Below are positions 11,667 to 23,832 of a stretch of 64,000 nucleotides of DNA, piece by piece. A model generated the notes under the pieces. That model was not told where the DNA came from and searched no databases. It worked only from the letters and a program-made list of their open reading frames with translations. Made by a program: the position numbers and the translations under genes. This DNA is from Oncomelania hupensis (taxonomy: Eukaryota > Mollusca > Gastropoda > Littorinimorpha > Pomatiopsidae): positions 71,124,361 through 71,188,360 of the forward strand of contig CM072519.1 of assembly GCA_036898135.1 (NCBI GenBank). The letters are read 5' to 3'. Position 1 is the first letter of the stretch. Each line of letters begins with the position of its first letter.

Positions 11667-12301
11667 TGTTACGTTGAAACGTGAACGAAAGTATGTCGGA
11701 AGCGCGCATGATAGATCTAATCGTTTCGATTTGCAAAGTATTCAATAATGAGTTTATTTACCTTTGATTTGAGTTTGCATTGTTGTTAGGAGAGGCTTTG
11801 TATAACGTTGATAATTTGCGTTAGTCGATATTATTTGAGAATCTTCTGGATATGCGTGTTTACTCTTGATAGAAATTTCCGGATGGATATCGAAGGTCGT
11901 GAATGTTCCCGGAAGTAGAGAAAATGTGAGTGACGTAAGTCAGTGATGACGATCTTTAGTTCGATTGGTGGTAGTGCGTCATTTCTACCACGTACCAAAT
12001 CGTTCCAGAAAAGAGAGAGGTTATTTAATCGTGTGCCGAGTCGCTGTTGGGATAGAAAAAGTTGTTGATAGTGATTTGGAGAGTTGCTGTGAAAGTTGTT
12101 GAGTTGAGTTGAGAATTGTATGCAGTTGTTGATGTGTGCTGAATAAAAGTGGAAAACTTCATACGTCGACTTTGTGACTTGTACGCTGTTTGGACGGGTT
12201 GCGTGAATAAACGAATCTGAGTTACACAACTATCAGGAATTCAAGCATCGGGGCTGAATCAGATACTGATAAAAAACTCCAACATCAAACAGAGTGTAAC
12301 A
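11667..12301 (+). mobile_element. Solo LTR with 5-bp TSD (CGGCC)
   Basis: The 635-bp segment begins TGTTAC and ends GTAACA, a perfect 6-bp terminal inverted repeat with canonical TG...CA ends. It is bounded by identical CGGCC pentamers at 11662-11666 and 12302-12306. Two plus-strand AATAAA signals (about 12141 and 12206) suggest plus orientation. A 5-bp duplication fits Ty3/gypsy or BEL/Pao. The 132-codon frame on the minus strand inside it is then probably spurious. Confidence 0.8.
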
Positions 12302-12599
12302 CGGCCACCCTTTGTCCGTTTTTTGTTTGCTTGTCTCATGTCTGTTTTGTTGTTATTGCTTCTGGCCATAATAATTTCCTATCGGATAAATAAAGGTGTT
12401 ATGAGTTATTGTCGAAACATCGCGTATCGGAAGCACCAAGCAGACGACACATGCATCAGCAGAGAGAGTTGCATGAGTGAGCTGAGATGACAAAAGATAT
12501 ATGACATAAGATGACGTGGTAGGCAATGACATCAAATCAGAGATCCGTAATTCAATGTTTCCACCGCAATGATCACGAAACATATGGTTTGGTGTAAAT

Positions 12600-12848
12600 G
12601 CAACAGACTTTACAAACGTTGTCACAAATGTCAACAGACTTTACAAACGTTGTCACAAATGTCAACAGACTTTACAAACATTGTCACAAATGTCAACAGA
12701 CTTTACAAACGTTGTCACAAATGTCAACAGATTTTACAAACATTGTAACAAATGTCAACAGACTTTGAAAACGTTGTCACAAATGTCAACAGACTTTACA
12801 AACGTTGTCACAAATGTCAACAGACTTTACACACGTTGTCATAAATGT
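12600..12848. repeat. 33-bp minisatellite, about 7.5 copies
   Basis: The unit contains 'cagactttacaaacgttgtc' followed by 'acaaatgtcaa'. It directly abuts a second, unrelated array at 12860. Confidence 0.95.
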
Positions 12849-12859
12849 CCAATAGGAAG

Positions 12860-13146
12860 TTACTTTTCAATGTAGATGTCTACATAACGCGTCATGTGGT
12901 CTCAATGTGGATGTCTACACAACGCGTCATGTGGCCTCAATGTGGATGTCTACACAACGCGTCGTGTGGCCTCAATGTGGATGTCTACACATCGCGTCAT
13001 GTGGCCTCAATGCAGATGTCTACACAACGCGTCATGTGGCCTCAATGTGGATGTCTACACAACGCGTCGTGTGGCCTCAATGTGAATGTCTACACAACGC
13101 GTCGTGTGGCCTCAATGTGGATGCCTACACAACGCGTCGTGTGTCC
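12860..13146. repeat. 36-bp minisatellite, about 8 copies
   Basis: The unit contains 'tgtggatgtctacacaacgc' followed by 'gtcatgtggcctcaa'. The length is a multiple of three, so three plus frames are open. Confidence 0.95.
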
Positions 13147-13690
13147 ATTTGTAACGTAATCGTCCCTTACTACTACGTTACACCATTGACACCGAAATAG
13201 CAAGAAAAGGAAAGGTAACCTACTATGCATGCGCCTTTCTCTGAATGGAGATCAAAAGAGAAGCAAGAAGATCACTATAATAATGCAGGGAAAGTATTTC
13301 ACCGCTTTGACAAAAAAACTCTCCCTTTGTGTACGTTTGCAAATTAGGTCTATATGTGCGTGTGCTTATATGTGTGTATGCACATGTTTGTATGTGTGTG
13401 TATGCACTCATGTTTGTGTGTTACTGGGTGTGGTTGTTGTTGTTGTGTGTGTGTGAGTGTGTGCGTGTTTAAGTGATTGTTGTGCAGAACGAGGATCTGC
13501 CTGTGGGCTTGCGCTGTCATCATTCCAAGTCAATGACCACACAACCAATCAGTGCACAGAGGTCTACGGCTGACAAAAGTTTCTTTGTTCCTGTGTCTGC
13601 CACTTTCCACTACAGTCCTTCCCGCTCATCCACAATAACAATAAGTAAGATGATGTGGTAGGCGATGACATCAAATCACAGTGTATATAT
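13147..13690. other. Anonymous sequence with GT-rich tract
   Basis: GT-rich DNA lies at 13350-13470. A 37-bp sequence at 13645-13681 (aagatgatgtggtaggcgat...) is nearly identical to 12505-12542. No coding feature was recognised. Confidence 0.55.
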
Positions 13691-13696
13691 ATATAT

Positions 13697-14173
<477 letters not shown>

Positions 14174-14174
14174 A

Positions 14175-14592
14175 GAGACAGATAGAAGAAGCAGAGAGAG
14201 ATAGTAAAGTGGAGGGCAGGGAAAGATGAGGCAGACACATTGGCAGATTAATAAACAGGAACACATGTAAACACATTTTTGAAGTAAAAAGGACACATTT
14301 TCTTCAAGAACAATGGCGGAGGAGGAGAAAGAAGAAGAAGAAGAAGAAGAAGAGAGCCATTGCAACCAGAATAAGGCCATAGAAGACAGACGCTATTGCT
14401 AGGGAATGCAGGCCAGTGGATCACGCACAGGGCGTTCCAGCCACCACACCCATTAACAAACACACACACACACACAAACAAACACACACACGCACACACA
14501 CACACAGGCTCCAACAATATAGGCCAGAAGAAGAAGAGTGTGAATATCACAAATGTCAATAGACGTTTTAAAAAAAATGAGGAAGAAGAAGA

Positions 14593-14687
<95 letters not shown>

Positions 14688-15078
14688 AACAAAGAAAAAT
14701 TATTGAAGTTTATCGTCTATGCCTATCATTGGCCAATAAGGCAGAAGAAGAAGAAGAAGAAGAAGAAGAAGAAGAAGAAGAAGAAGAAGAAGAAGAAGAA
14801 GAAGAAGAAGAAGAAGAAGAAGAAGAAGAAGAAGAAGAAGGAGAAAGAAGAAGAAGAAGAAGAAGAAGAAGAAGAAGAAGAAGAAGAAGAAGAAGAAGAA
14901 GAAGAAGAAGAAGAAGAAGAAGAAGAAGAAGAAGAAGAAGAAGAAGAAGAGAGCCATTGTAATCAGAGAAAGGTCATAGAAGACAAGGAGACGCTATTCC
15001 TAGGCAATTCAAGCCAGTGGATTAGGCACAGGGCGTTCCAGCCACCACTCCCACTAACAAAACACACACACACACACA

Positions 15079-15151
<73 letters not shown>

Positions 15152-15292
15152 CTAACAATAAAGGCCAGAAGAAGAAGAAGAAGAAGAAGAAGAAGAGTGT
15201 GAATATCACACATGTCAATAGACGTGAAAATAAAATAAAATAAAGCGAGGAGGAATAAGAAGAGGAAGAAGAATGATGAAGATGATAATAAA

Positions 15293-15378
<86 letters not shown>

Positions 15379-15560
15379 TGATGATGATGATGATGATGAT
15401 GAACATGATGATGATGATGATGACGATGATGAACAGAAACGTCATTGAAGTTTAACGTCTATGCCCATCATTGGCAATATGGCAGAAGAAAGGAGAAAGA
15501 AGAAGAAGAAGAAGAAGAAGAAGAAGAAGAAGAAGAAGAAGAAGAAGAAGAGGTAAAGGG
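14175..15560. repeat. Tandem ~600-bp duplication made of microsatellite blocks and unique spacers
   Basis: Two diverged units have the same order of blocks: 'gagccattg' spacer, 'gggcgttccagccacca', (CA)n, 'ggccagaagaagaag', 'gtgtgaatatcac', (GAT)n, 'gaagttta.cgtctatgcc.atcattgg', (GAA)n. The first runs about 14335-14945, the second about 14950-15552. Arrays inside differ greatly in length. No gene is present. Confidence 0.85.
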
Positions 15561-15763
15561 GGAAGAGGAGGAGGAGGAAAGAGACTGAATAAATAGCAAC
15601 ATCGCAAGCTGCCATCATTGGTGGATACAAACAGTTTGCACTTTTGGAACAAAAGAAGTTGATACAAATGACAAATCGGCAACCATTGTTGGCAGGCGAT
15701 GTAAACCATGGGTAGGTACTTTACATTTACAACTGCATGCAAACCAGAGGAGATAGGAAGAGG

Positions 15764-15764
<1 letters not shown>

Positions 15765-15845
<81 letters not shown>
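15765..15845. repeat. (GA)n microsatellite
   Basis: Uninterrupted GA dinucleotide array of about 80 bp next to the left end of the inverted-repeat element at 15874. Confidence 0.97.
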
Positions 15846-15847
<2 letters not shown>

Positions 15848-15873
15848 AAGAAGGGAAAGGGAGCACCCGACAC

Positions 15874-16281
15874 ACATTGGTCGAAGGCTACTAGAAGCAT
15901 GCTGTAGTAGTCGCCTCAACAGGCCATAAACCATGCTCTCATGCTTCAGGGCACTGCTTCCTACACTCTTCAAGCCCTAGGAGCATTGACCAATCAACTC
16001 ATGAAAATAGAAAATGTAAGTATCGTCTCATATAGGGGACGAATTAGATCAAACTGTATTTGTTTCTAGGTCAACTGTCTTTTACGAGCCGTTTGAGAAT
16101 GTTTTTGAACCGTTTGTTGATGCCAGATAGTGTCCTCACTTGCTTTCATACAATTTAAGAATCCAAGAAGGCAAATGGGTTTTTGAAACGGAAAGAGCGA
16201 AATGTTGTAGAGAAACATTCATGCTTTATTGCCTGTTGAGGCGACTACTACAGCATGCTTCTGGTAGCCTTCGACCAATGT
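15874..16281. mobile_element. Putative non-autonomous TIR element, 51-bp inverted ends
   Basis: 15874-15924 and 16231-16281 are inverted copies matching at 50 of 51 positions (start 'acattggtcgaaggcta'). The 306-bp interior has no ORF of note. The outer sides are (GA)n and (GAA)n-like simple repeats and no clean target duplication is visible. This could be a MITE or a local inverted duplication. Confidence 0.65.
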
Positions 16282-16318
16282 AAGAAGAAGAAGAAGAACA
16301 AGAAAAAGAACAAGAACA

Positions 16319-16394
<76 letters not shown>

Positions 16395-16677
16395 ACTCAG
16401 TAAGAGATAAAGGATCTAAACTACTAACACAACAGGATAACCCTTGCACAGTCAAAAGAAAGCCCCCAATTTGCCATGCCGGGGGATGTGGGAAATCTAT
16501 TGTTGATCTTCTTTGCTGTTGGCTTGACCTCACAGCAAATGGTCCACTGTGGACCACACAGGAAACAGCCTGACGTTATACGCCACAATCACATTACTTC
16601 ATTTGCTACCACACGCCGCTACCCATTATCAGCAATTACTCAATGATCCACAATATCACCACTCCATCCGATTCACT
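16282..16677. other. Anonymous sequence with (GA)n
   Basis: (GA)35 lies at 16322-16391, followed by about 290 bp with no recognisable feature. Confidence 0.6.
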
Positions 16678-16687
16678 CCTTCGCCAG

Positions 16688-16870
16688 CGGGTGCTGGGCA
16701 CTACCGCGAGCGTCACTACCGCGTGTAACACTTCCGCGTGTGTAACACTATCGCGTGTGTAACACTACCGCGGGTAGCACTACCGCGTGTAACACTTCCG
16801 CGTGTGAGAGAGAATTCAATGTGTGTTGAAACAATCGTGACATTTGACACTGACACTTGAGAGAGAAAAT

Positions 16871-16924
<54 letters not shown>

Positions 16925-17488
16925 AAGAAAGAAATTTGTATCTTTTTATTGTTCATTTTTATTTTTAATTCATATTGCTTTTAATACAATTATGTTTTTT
17001 AAATTAAAAATCCTCGAAAATTATATGCATTTTGTATGTGCGTGCGTGCGTGCACGCTTGCATGCGCGTGTGCCCATCTGTCTGTCTGTCTGTCGCATGG
17101 CAGTTATTATTTTAGAAGAATAAGAAGAAGATGAAAAAGGAAGAAGAAGAAGAAGAAGAAGAAGAAGAAGAAGAAGAAGAAGAAGAAGAAGAAGAAGAAG
17201 AAGAAGAAGAAGAAGAAGAAGAAGAAGAAGAAGAAGAAGATGATGAAGAAGAAGGAGGAATTGAAGAAGAAGAAGAGGAGGAGGAGGAGGATGAAAGGGA
17301 GGAGGAGAGGAAGAAGAAGAAGAAGAACACGCGGAAGTGTTACACGTGGTAGTGCTACTCGCGGTAGTGTTTCACACGCGATAGTGTTACACACGCGGAA
17401 GTGTTACACGCGGTACTGTTACTCGCGGTAGTGATACACACGCGGTAGTGTTACACGCGGTTGTGACGCTCGCGGTAGTGACGCACAA
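16688..17488. mobile_element. Putative foldback / MULE-like element with 10-bp direct repeat
   Basis: Long inverted arms (about 16699-16808 and 17328-17480) are themselves built of ~15-18 bp 'cactaccgcgtgtaa'-type repeats. Both ends carry 'cactaccgcgagcgtcac' in opposite orientation. Outside the arms the 10-mer CCTTCGCCAG occurs in direct orientation at 16678-16687 and 17489-17498, suiting a 9-10 bp target duplication as in Mutator-like elements. The interior holds (GA)n, AT-rich DNA and (GAA)n and has no transposase. Confidence 0.65.
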
Positions 17489-17501
17489 CCTTCGCCAGTG
17501 C

Positions 17502-18265
17502 GTACACATTGAGGCTGACAGACAAAACAGCAGACATACACACACATACGTACACATTGAGGCTGACAGATAAAACAGCAGACATACACACACATACGTA
17601 CACATTGAGGCTGACAGACAAAACAGCAGACATACACACACATACGTACACATTGGGGCTGACAGACAAAACAGCAGACATACACACACATACGTACACA
17701 TTGAGGCTGACAGACAAAACAGCAGACATACACACACATACGTACACATTGAGGCTGACAGACAAAACAGCAGACATACACACACATACGTACACATTGA
17801 GGCTGACAGACAAAACAGCAGACATACACACACATACGTACACATTGAGGCTGACAGACAAAACAGCAGACATACACACACATACGTACACATTGAGGCT
17901 GACAGACAAAACAGCAGACATACACACACATACGTACACATTGAGGCTGACAGACAAAACAGCAGACATACACATACATACGTACACATTGAGGCTGACA
18001 GACAAAACAGCAGACATACACACACATACGTACACATTGAGGCTGACAGACAAAACAGCAGACATACACACACATACGTACATATTGAGGCTGACAGACA
18101 AAACAGCAGACATACACACATACGTACACATTGAGGCTGACAGACAAAACAGCAGACATACACACACATACGTACACATTGAGGCTGACAGACAAAACAG
18201 CAGACATAGGCTTACACACACATACGTACACATTGAGGCTGACAGACAAAACAGCAGACATACAC
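17502..18265. repeat. 48-bp minisatellite, about 16 copies
   Basis: The unit contains 'gtacacattgaggctgacag' plus 'acaaaacagcagacatacacac'. Being 16 codons long, it is open in several frames on both strands (up to 290 codons), which is a repeat artefact. It lies 4 bp outside the right direct repeat of the foldback element. Confidence 0.97.
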
Positions 18266-18416
18266 GCACATGCGTACACATACACGCACACACAAACTAG
18301 CGATGCTTAAGAAGACACGCACTAGAATTTACGCTGCAGAGTCAAGGCGTTGGAGACCCACACTGAGGCAAGGAAATATTATCATCATAACACAAATAAT
18401 GGGCCTTGCTTGAAGA

Positions 18417-18700
18417 GAAGGTGGTGGTGGGTGTTGAAGTGGATGTTATGGTGGGTGTTGAGGTGGATGTTATGGTGGGTGTTGAAGTGGATGTTATAGT
18501 GGGTGTTGATGTGGATGTTATGGTGGGTGTTGATGTGGATGTTATGGTGGGTGTTGAAGTGGATGTTATGGTGGGTGTTGAAGTGGATGTTATGGTGGGT
18601 GTTGAGGTGGATGTTATGGCGTGTGTTGAAGTGGATGTTATGGTGGGTGTTGAAGTGGATGTTATGGTGGTGTTGAAGTGGATGTTATGGTGTGTGGGTC
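18417..18700. repeat. 24-bp minisatellite, about 11 copies
   Basis: The unit 'gttgaagtggatgttatggt' plus 'gggt' alternates 'gaagtgg', 'gaggtgg' and 'gatgtgg'. It gives a repetitive Val/Asp-rich frame. Confidence 0.95.
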
Positions 18701-18992
18701 ATATATTTAATTATTTGTTTATTTATTTATTGTTTTTTTATATTTTAACACTTATCTATAATATTGTACTGTACTCCATTTATCCTTTGTTGGTCCTTTC
18801 CCCGAGCCTGTGTCTGTCTCTCACATTGTTTGTTTGTCCGTCTGTCTGTCGCTGTCTCTGTCTCTATGTATGTCTCTCTCCTCCACCACCCCCCCACCTC
18901 TCAGCCCCCCCCCCCCCCCCCCCCCATGTTAGTTCTACAACATGTTAATTTTGATTAAGAGACAGATTAGAAGAAAGAACTAAATCCGCACA

Positions 18993-19040
<48 letters not shown>

Positions 19041-19131
19041 ACTAGTTTCAGGGCCACTTGGATAATAGTCGTTCCGGAAAATGGGGAACCTGCTTTAAAC
19101 CGCACACGCACACGCATACCTACACAAACAT

Positions 19132-19213
<82 letters not shown>

Positions 19214-19436
19214 ACCGGTTTAGAAATGTCAAAGCAGGAATTTCACAAATAATTTATCAGCAGACAACATAATGCTCTGTCGACAGACAGAAACATTAGC
19301 CTCATCTGTGGAAAATTTGGCACTGATTGTCAGCAACACCAATTTTGTATACCAGCCCAGGATAATATACCAAATTACTTTTCTATTAAAAATAATAAAA
19401 TACACATACTGACGTACACACACACACACACACACA

Positions 19437-19467
<31 letters not shown>

Positions 19468-19475
19468 CAGTCTTC
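18701..19475. other. Anonymous sequence with homopolymer and dinucleotide arrays
   Basis: Poly-C at about 18906-18925, (TC)n at 18994-19038, (GAAA/GA)n at 19134-19212 and (CA)n at 19417-19466. No gene was recognised. Confidence 0.7.
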
Positions 19476-21435
19476 TATAATGACGTTGCTTCCTGATATG
19501 AATGCCACCTATAATTTGACAGAGAATCCTATTGTTGCCTACTTGTACACTTGGCAGAACAATTATCCCCATCTTTGTTCAGATGCCATTGTCATACATG
19601 CTCAGCAAACTGCCCCTTGGTACGACTACAAGAGTATTAACCGAGGGCTGCTCTGGGTATGATGTACACTTATACCTTCCTCTCCCACTCACCCCCGCCC
19701 CCACTTGAAAACAAGCTTTTGTGTAGATAATCCCTCCTATTATTGCCACGCCTTCGGATTCCAAAATAGGATATAGTTTCCTGTTTTCGCGTGAATCAAA
19801 CGAAAGTTGTAATTGTCTCGCCTGGATATGAGCAACAGTTATGAAAACATTTCCCACAAGTTTCTGCGTGAACAGCCAATGGACGTGGCTATTCTCACAT
19901 CTCGACATGAAGCAAGCAATCATTTCCCTTCCATATTGAATATAGTAAATCACAAGGCTCCATCACACGTCCCGAAATGACGAAAGTTCTCAATAAATAA
20001 GCTTATTCTCTGATTTTGCTGAGGTGAGCAAAACGTAAGTGGTTCACCCCCCCTTGTAACCTACCTTTCGCGAAAATAAACAAACGGAAGTGGTTATTCC
20101 CACGTCACAACATGGCGCTCACAATTTTAGTGTAGATAAGTAACGGAAGCGGTTATTCCCACGTCGCGACATGAGGCAATCAATAAATTTCCCTTTCCGT
20201 TGTCGTTTGAATTATGAAAAAGGGTATTGCGTGTGGTGATTTGAGCTGCACTATTTATATGTCATCAGCTGGCAAGCTGTGCTGGCTTTTAAAATAGAGT
20301 TTCCGTTCTGCCAGTCCCCAATGGCTGGTGGAGCCAAAACTAAAATCGTTCTTTCAGGACGAACGAAATTGAAAGTCGTGCTGGCCAAAGTAGCGTCAAT
20401 AATTGATGGATCACTGGGGATTTCCGGCCAATTGGATCCCAGTAGCCACAGGAACCTAATCCGTTCTCGTTTATTTTTCACGCAAACATTTACCACGCCA
20501 CCAATAGCGACAACGGGCTGCGTCGACCGCAAAGCAAGCGTGTGGCTTATGAAAGGGGCGCTGTACACAGCGCACGCTGCCAGACGGAGTACAATTAATC
20601 GCGCGCTTCGTACGTTGGTGGATTCTAAGGTTCCGTTCCCGTTTGCGAGTATCAATAATAAACAGCCCCTTCATCGCTGACACGCGTAAAAGTCGAGAAC
20701 TAAGTAAGCGTTCTATGTCTAATGTCTGTAACACTGTTCTTCAGCATTCAGCATTTTATCAGTACAACTTATGTTAATCTGATGAATAAAATTTGATACA
20801 ACAACAATGACTTCAGCATTCAATGCACCTTCCATGGGTGTTAATTATCGTCTCATGCCATATCCATTGAAAGGTTGTCAATGACCAATAGTTGATAATT
20901 ATGTGTGAAAACGGATTAATCCCTTGACTGCTTTTGGCGACTTAGCCCGTCATTGAAAGGGTGTGACGATGTAAGCCTGTTTGTTTTATTCCATTTAAAG
21001 TGCAGGAGGCTTGCGCCTATTTACACTAACACATGTAAGACTATGAAGATCCGTGCATTGGTCATCGTCATTGTGACGTTTTTGTCTATCTACAAGTCAT
21101 TAAAACCTGTCACCAACACAAATACACAGCCAATGGAAAGCTCAAAACATCAGCTGTTAGCAAGCAAGTTATGTAAGACAGCTCTTGTCATTGGCGGGTG
21201 GACGGGCATTTCGTGTAGAAAATCATTACCTTTAAGAAACGTTTTCCCCAGATATTTCGGAAACTGTTCAAGCTGGAATGGCGAGCCACATTAGCCTGAC
21301 AAATGGGTGTAACGTAGTGCAATCAACCTTGGTAGCCAAACAGTACATTTAGTAAATACCTCACCTGCCTCAACCCTTCCCACCGAACTTAGGTGCATTT
21401 CACGACAGCAGGGCAGCGTAAGTTCACTATATCGC
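19476..21435. other. Anonymous region, no convincing gene
   Basis: Three related copies of an 'acggaagtggttattcccac' motif occur near 19870, 20090 and 20145. Overlapping frames of 133 (plus, 20279) and 134 codons (minus, to 20251) cover a slightly GC-richer block, but neither shows a known motif, repeat or splice context. A 113-codon plus frame at 20953 is likewise unremarkable. One micro-retroinsertion lies at 20751-20810. Confidence 0.45.
20751..20810 (+). mobile_element. 60-bp retroposed 3' tail with 12-bp TSD
   Basis: The sequence 'agtacaacttatgttaatct' through '(aca)n' also occurs at 52243-52291. This copy is flanked by perfect direct repeats CTTCAGCATTCA at 20739-20750 and 20811-20822, the signature of target-primed reverse transcription. 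It appears to be the extreme 3' end of an unidentified LINE or SINE. Confidence 0.8.
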
Positions 21436-21436
21436 G

Positions 21437-21476
<40 letters not shown>

Positions 21477-21974
21477 GGGTCGAAGACGGGTGAGAGTACT
21501 GTGTTATCGCGTGCTTGTGCTCCAGTACGCATGTCACGCTCCTATGAGCTCATCACTAAAAGCATTAAATGATCAAATTTGTCAAACTTTTAAACTCTCT
21601 CCCACCCCACCCCACCCGCAAATTGTTTTACGTAAGTTGTGTATGTGCGCGAGTGCGTGCGTGTACGTGTGTAAGTGTGTGTTTGTGTGTGCAGACGCGC
21701 ACATATCTTTATGATATTATTACATTATGTTACTGTTATCAAGTTATTTTGTTATACTAATTAAAATTGTTATTTTATCTCCTTTTGTAAATCTCTCTCC
21801 ATCTCATCTCTCTCCCTCTACTTGTACATCCAGCCTCACTCCCCCCCCCCCCCCTGTCGCCCCCTCTCCCGCCGTCCAAAATACGTCAGTGGCGTTAGTG
21901 TTGAATCTGCCAGGTTGGCTTACCAAACTGCGTCACTGAGATGGGATTGACTGACCATTACGCTCCCCTCTTTT
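21436..21974. other. Anonymous sequence, (TC)n and poly-C
   Basis: (TC)n at 21440-21470, GT-rich DNA at 21640-21700 and poly-C at 21841-21854. No gene was recognised. Confidence 0.6.
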
Positions 21975-21979
21975 GTGTT

Positions 21980-22245
21980 AGCGGACAGGCCTGTAGTGTT
22001 AGTGGGCATATCTGTAGTGTTAGTGGGCAGATCTGTAGTGTTAGTGGGCAGATCTGTAGTGTTAGTGGACATATCTGTAGTGTTAGTGGGCAGATCTGTA
22101 GTGTTAGTGGACAGATCTGTAGTGTTAGTGGACATATCTGTAGTGTTAGTGGGCAGATCTGTAGTGTTAGTGGGCATATCTGTAGTGTGTAAAAGCATGG
22201 ACAGGTAGGTCTGTGTTAGCGGACAGGCCTGTAGTGTTAGTGAAC
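21980..22245. repeat. 21-bp minisatellite, about 11 copies
   Basis: The unit 'gtgttagtgggcagatctgt' plus 'a' is open in several frames. A partial copy recurs at 22211-22245. Confidence 0.93.
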
Positions 22246-22317
22246 AGACCAACTGCAGATGCTGGGTTAGTCTCAGCTATACAGTGTTTGTGCACGTCAC
22301 TCCACCTGTCGGATGCC

Positions 22318-22411
22318 ATCTCAAAACATTTGATCTCAGCGGATGACGTGGGATGTTCTAAGCCATCTCAAAACATTTGATCTCAGCGGACGACGTGGGA
22401 TGTTCTAAGCC
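22318..22411. repeat. 47-bp tandem duplication
   Basis: Two adjacent copies of 'atctcaaaacatttgatctc' plus 'agcgga.gacgtgggatgttctaagcc' differ at one site. Confidence 0.9.
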
Positions 22412-22563
22412 ATTTACTGATTTCCTCATTTGGACAATGGAACCACACACAATCAACCAGTCTCAAGGGGGAGGTGCCATGGGTGGGGAGTTGGAGGGTG
22501 GAGAAGGGGGGTGGATGGGAAGAAATTATGGGTGAGGATGAGGGATAGGGGGGACAGATTGGG

Positions 22564-22752
<189 letters not shown>

Positions 22753-22762
22753 TTCAGTGTTT

Positions 22763-22802
22763 ATAGGGTCCAGCGGACTGCCAAGAGCCGAATCAGGACC
22801 AC
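22763..22802 (-). mobile_element. Family A retroposon tail fragment
   Basis: The minus strand reads 'gtggtcctgattcggctctt..cagtccgctggac', matching the 3' end of the full-length copies. It is severely 5'-truncated. Confidence 0.7.
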
Positions 22803-22889
22803 ACAAAACTAGACTAAACTGTTAACATTTACAATGATAAAAGATGTCAATAAAACCAGTCTTACTAATAAAATTTAACCAAGAACATA

Positions 22890-22893
<4 letters not shown>

Positions 22894-22966
<73 letters not shown>
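22894..22966. repeat. (GA)n microsatellite
   Basis: Uninterrupted GA array of about 72 bp. Confidence 0.97.
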
Positions 22967-23065
22967 CTACAAATGTTCAAAACAATAACTACATCAAACA
23001 GCGTAAATAGTTCGGAGAGGGAGGGGGTGGGGGGTGAGGGTGGGGTGGGGGGATAGATAGTCATT

Positions 23066-23205
23066 GTTTATAGTGTCCAGCGGACTGCAAAGAGCCGAAT
23101 CAGGACCACAACTTGGTTGAAAGAGGGCTAACCCCTGATCCGTAAAAAAGATCTGCTGAAACAACCCTAAAGGCACTCCACCAGCCTGTCACTTTACAAT
23201 GAAAA
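23066..23205 (-). mobile_element. Family A retroposon, 3' ~140 bp
   Basis: The minus strand matches the 'aaagtgac.ggctggtggagtgcc...agcagatctttt...gtccgctggac' terminus of the full-length copies. The copy is 5'-truncated. Confidence 0.8.
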
Positions 23206-23825
23206 TGGATGTGAGTTCAGACTGTGTGTATATATGTGTGTCTGTGGGTGTGTGTGTGTGTGTGTATTCATGGGGTGGGGATGCACTTATGGGGTGGGGC
23301 GTATTTAAGGGGTGGTGGAAGGATTTGGGGATGTGCTTGGGGATCCAGGAGTAGCCTCCATTTCCAGAAGTCTCAAGTGCAAGGCTGAAAATATATTTAC
23401 ACACTGAAAACTCATATTTACACTGACAGAGTGTGGGTCGGATGTGTGTTGGTGTCATTGTGTGTATATGTGTATGTGAGTGCGTCCATGTGTACTAATA
23501 CTTTGCGGCTGATGCGGATGCGATGCTCAGCTCTTGGTTTTTTTTTAACGTTTTTCCTTTTTCTACTTGCAAATCCAGCACCTTCCTGTTTTAACCCTAT
23601 TTAATCACATTCATCACAAATGCATGAGCATGCTCGGCCTGTGACCTGAAAACTGACGCATCAAAGTGCCCGGTCAATCAATCGTAGCACAGGACCAAAG
23701 CCTCGCCCAAAAACACACACACACACACGCACACACACACACTCACGAACAAGAAACTTGTGATAATAATAGGGGTTTCTAAGCCTGTTATAGAGGACGA
23801 AAGGTGAAGAAGAGAAAATAAATGA
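23206..23825. other. Anonymous sequence
   Basis: GT-rich and G-rich DNA with (CA)n at 23713-23740. No gene was recognised. Confidence 0.5.
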
Positions 23826-23832
23826 AAGTTTA

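Noticed and set aside
11831..12229. 132-codon minus-strand frame that looked like a possible gene
   Set aside because: It lies wholly inside the solo LTR delimited by TGTTAC/GTAACA ends and CGGCC duplications, and has no homology I recognise.
17387..18300. Overlapping 260-290 codon frames on both strands
   Set aside because: They come from a 48-bp tandem repeat (16 codons) and show no non-repeat protein sequence at either end.
20251..20680. Overlapping 133/134-codon frames on opposite strands
   Set aside because: Neither shows motifs, biased composition or splice signals, and mutually overlapping frames of this size occur by chance in GC-balanced DNA. Kept only as an anonymous region.
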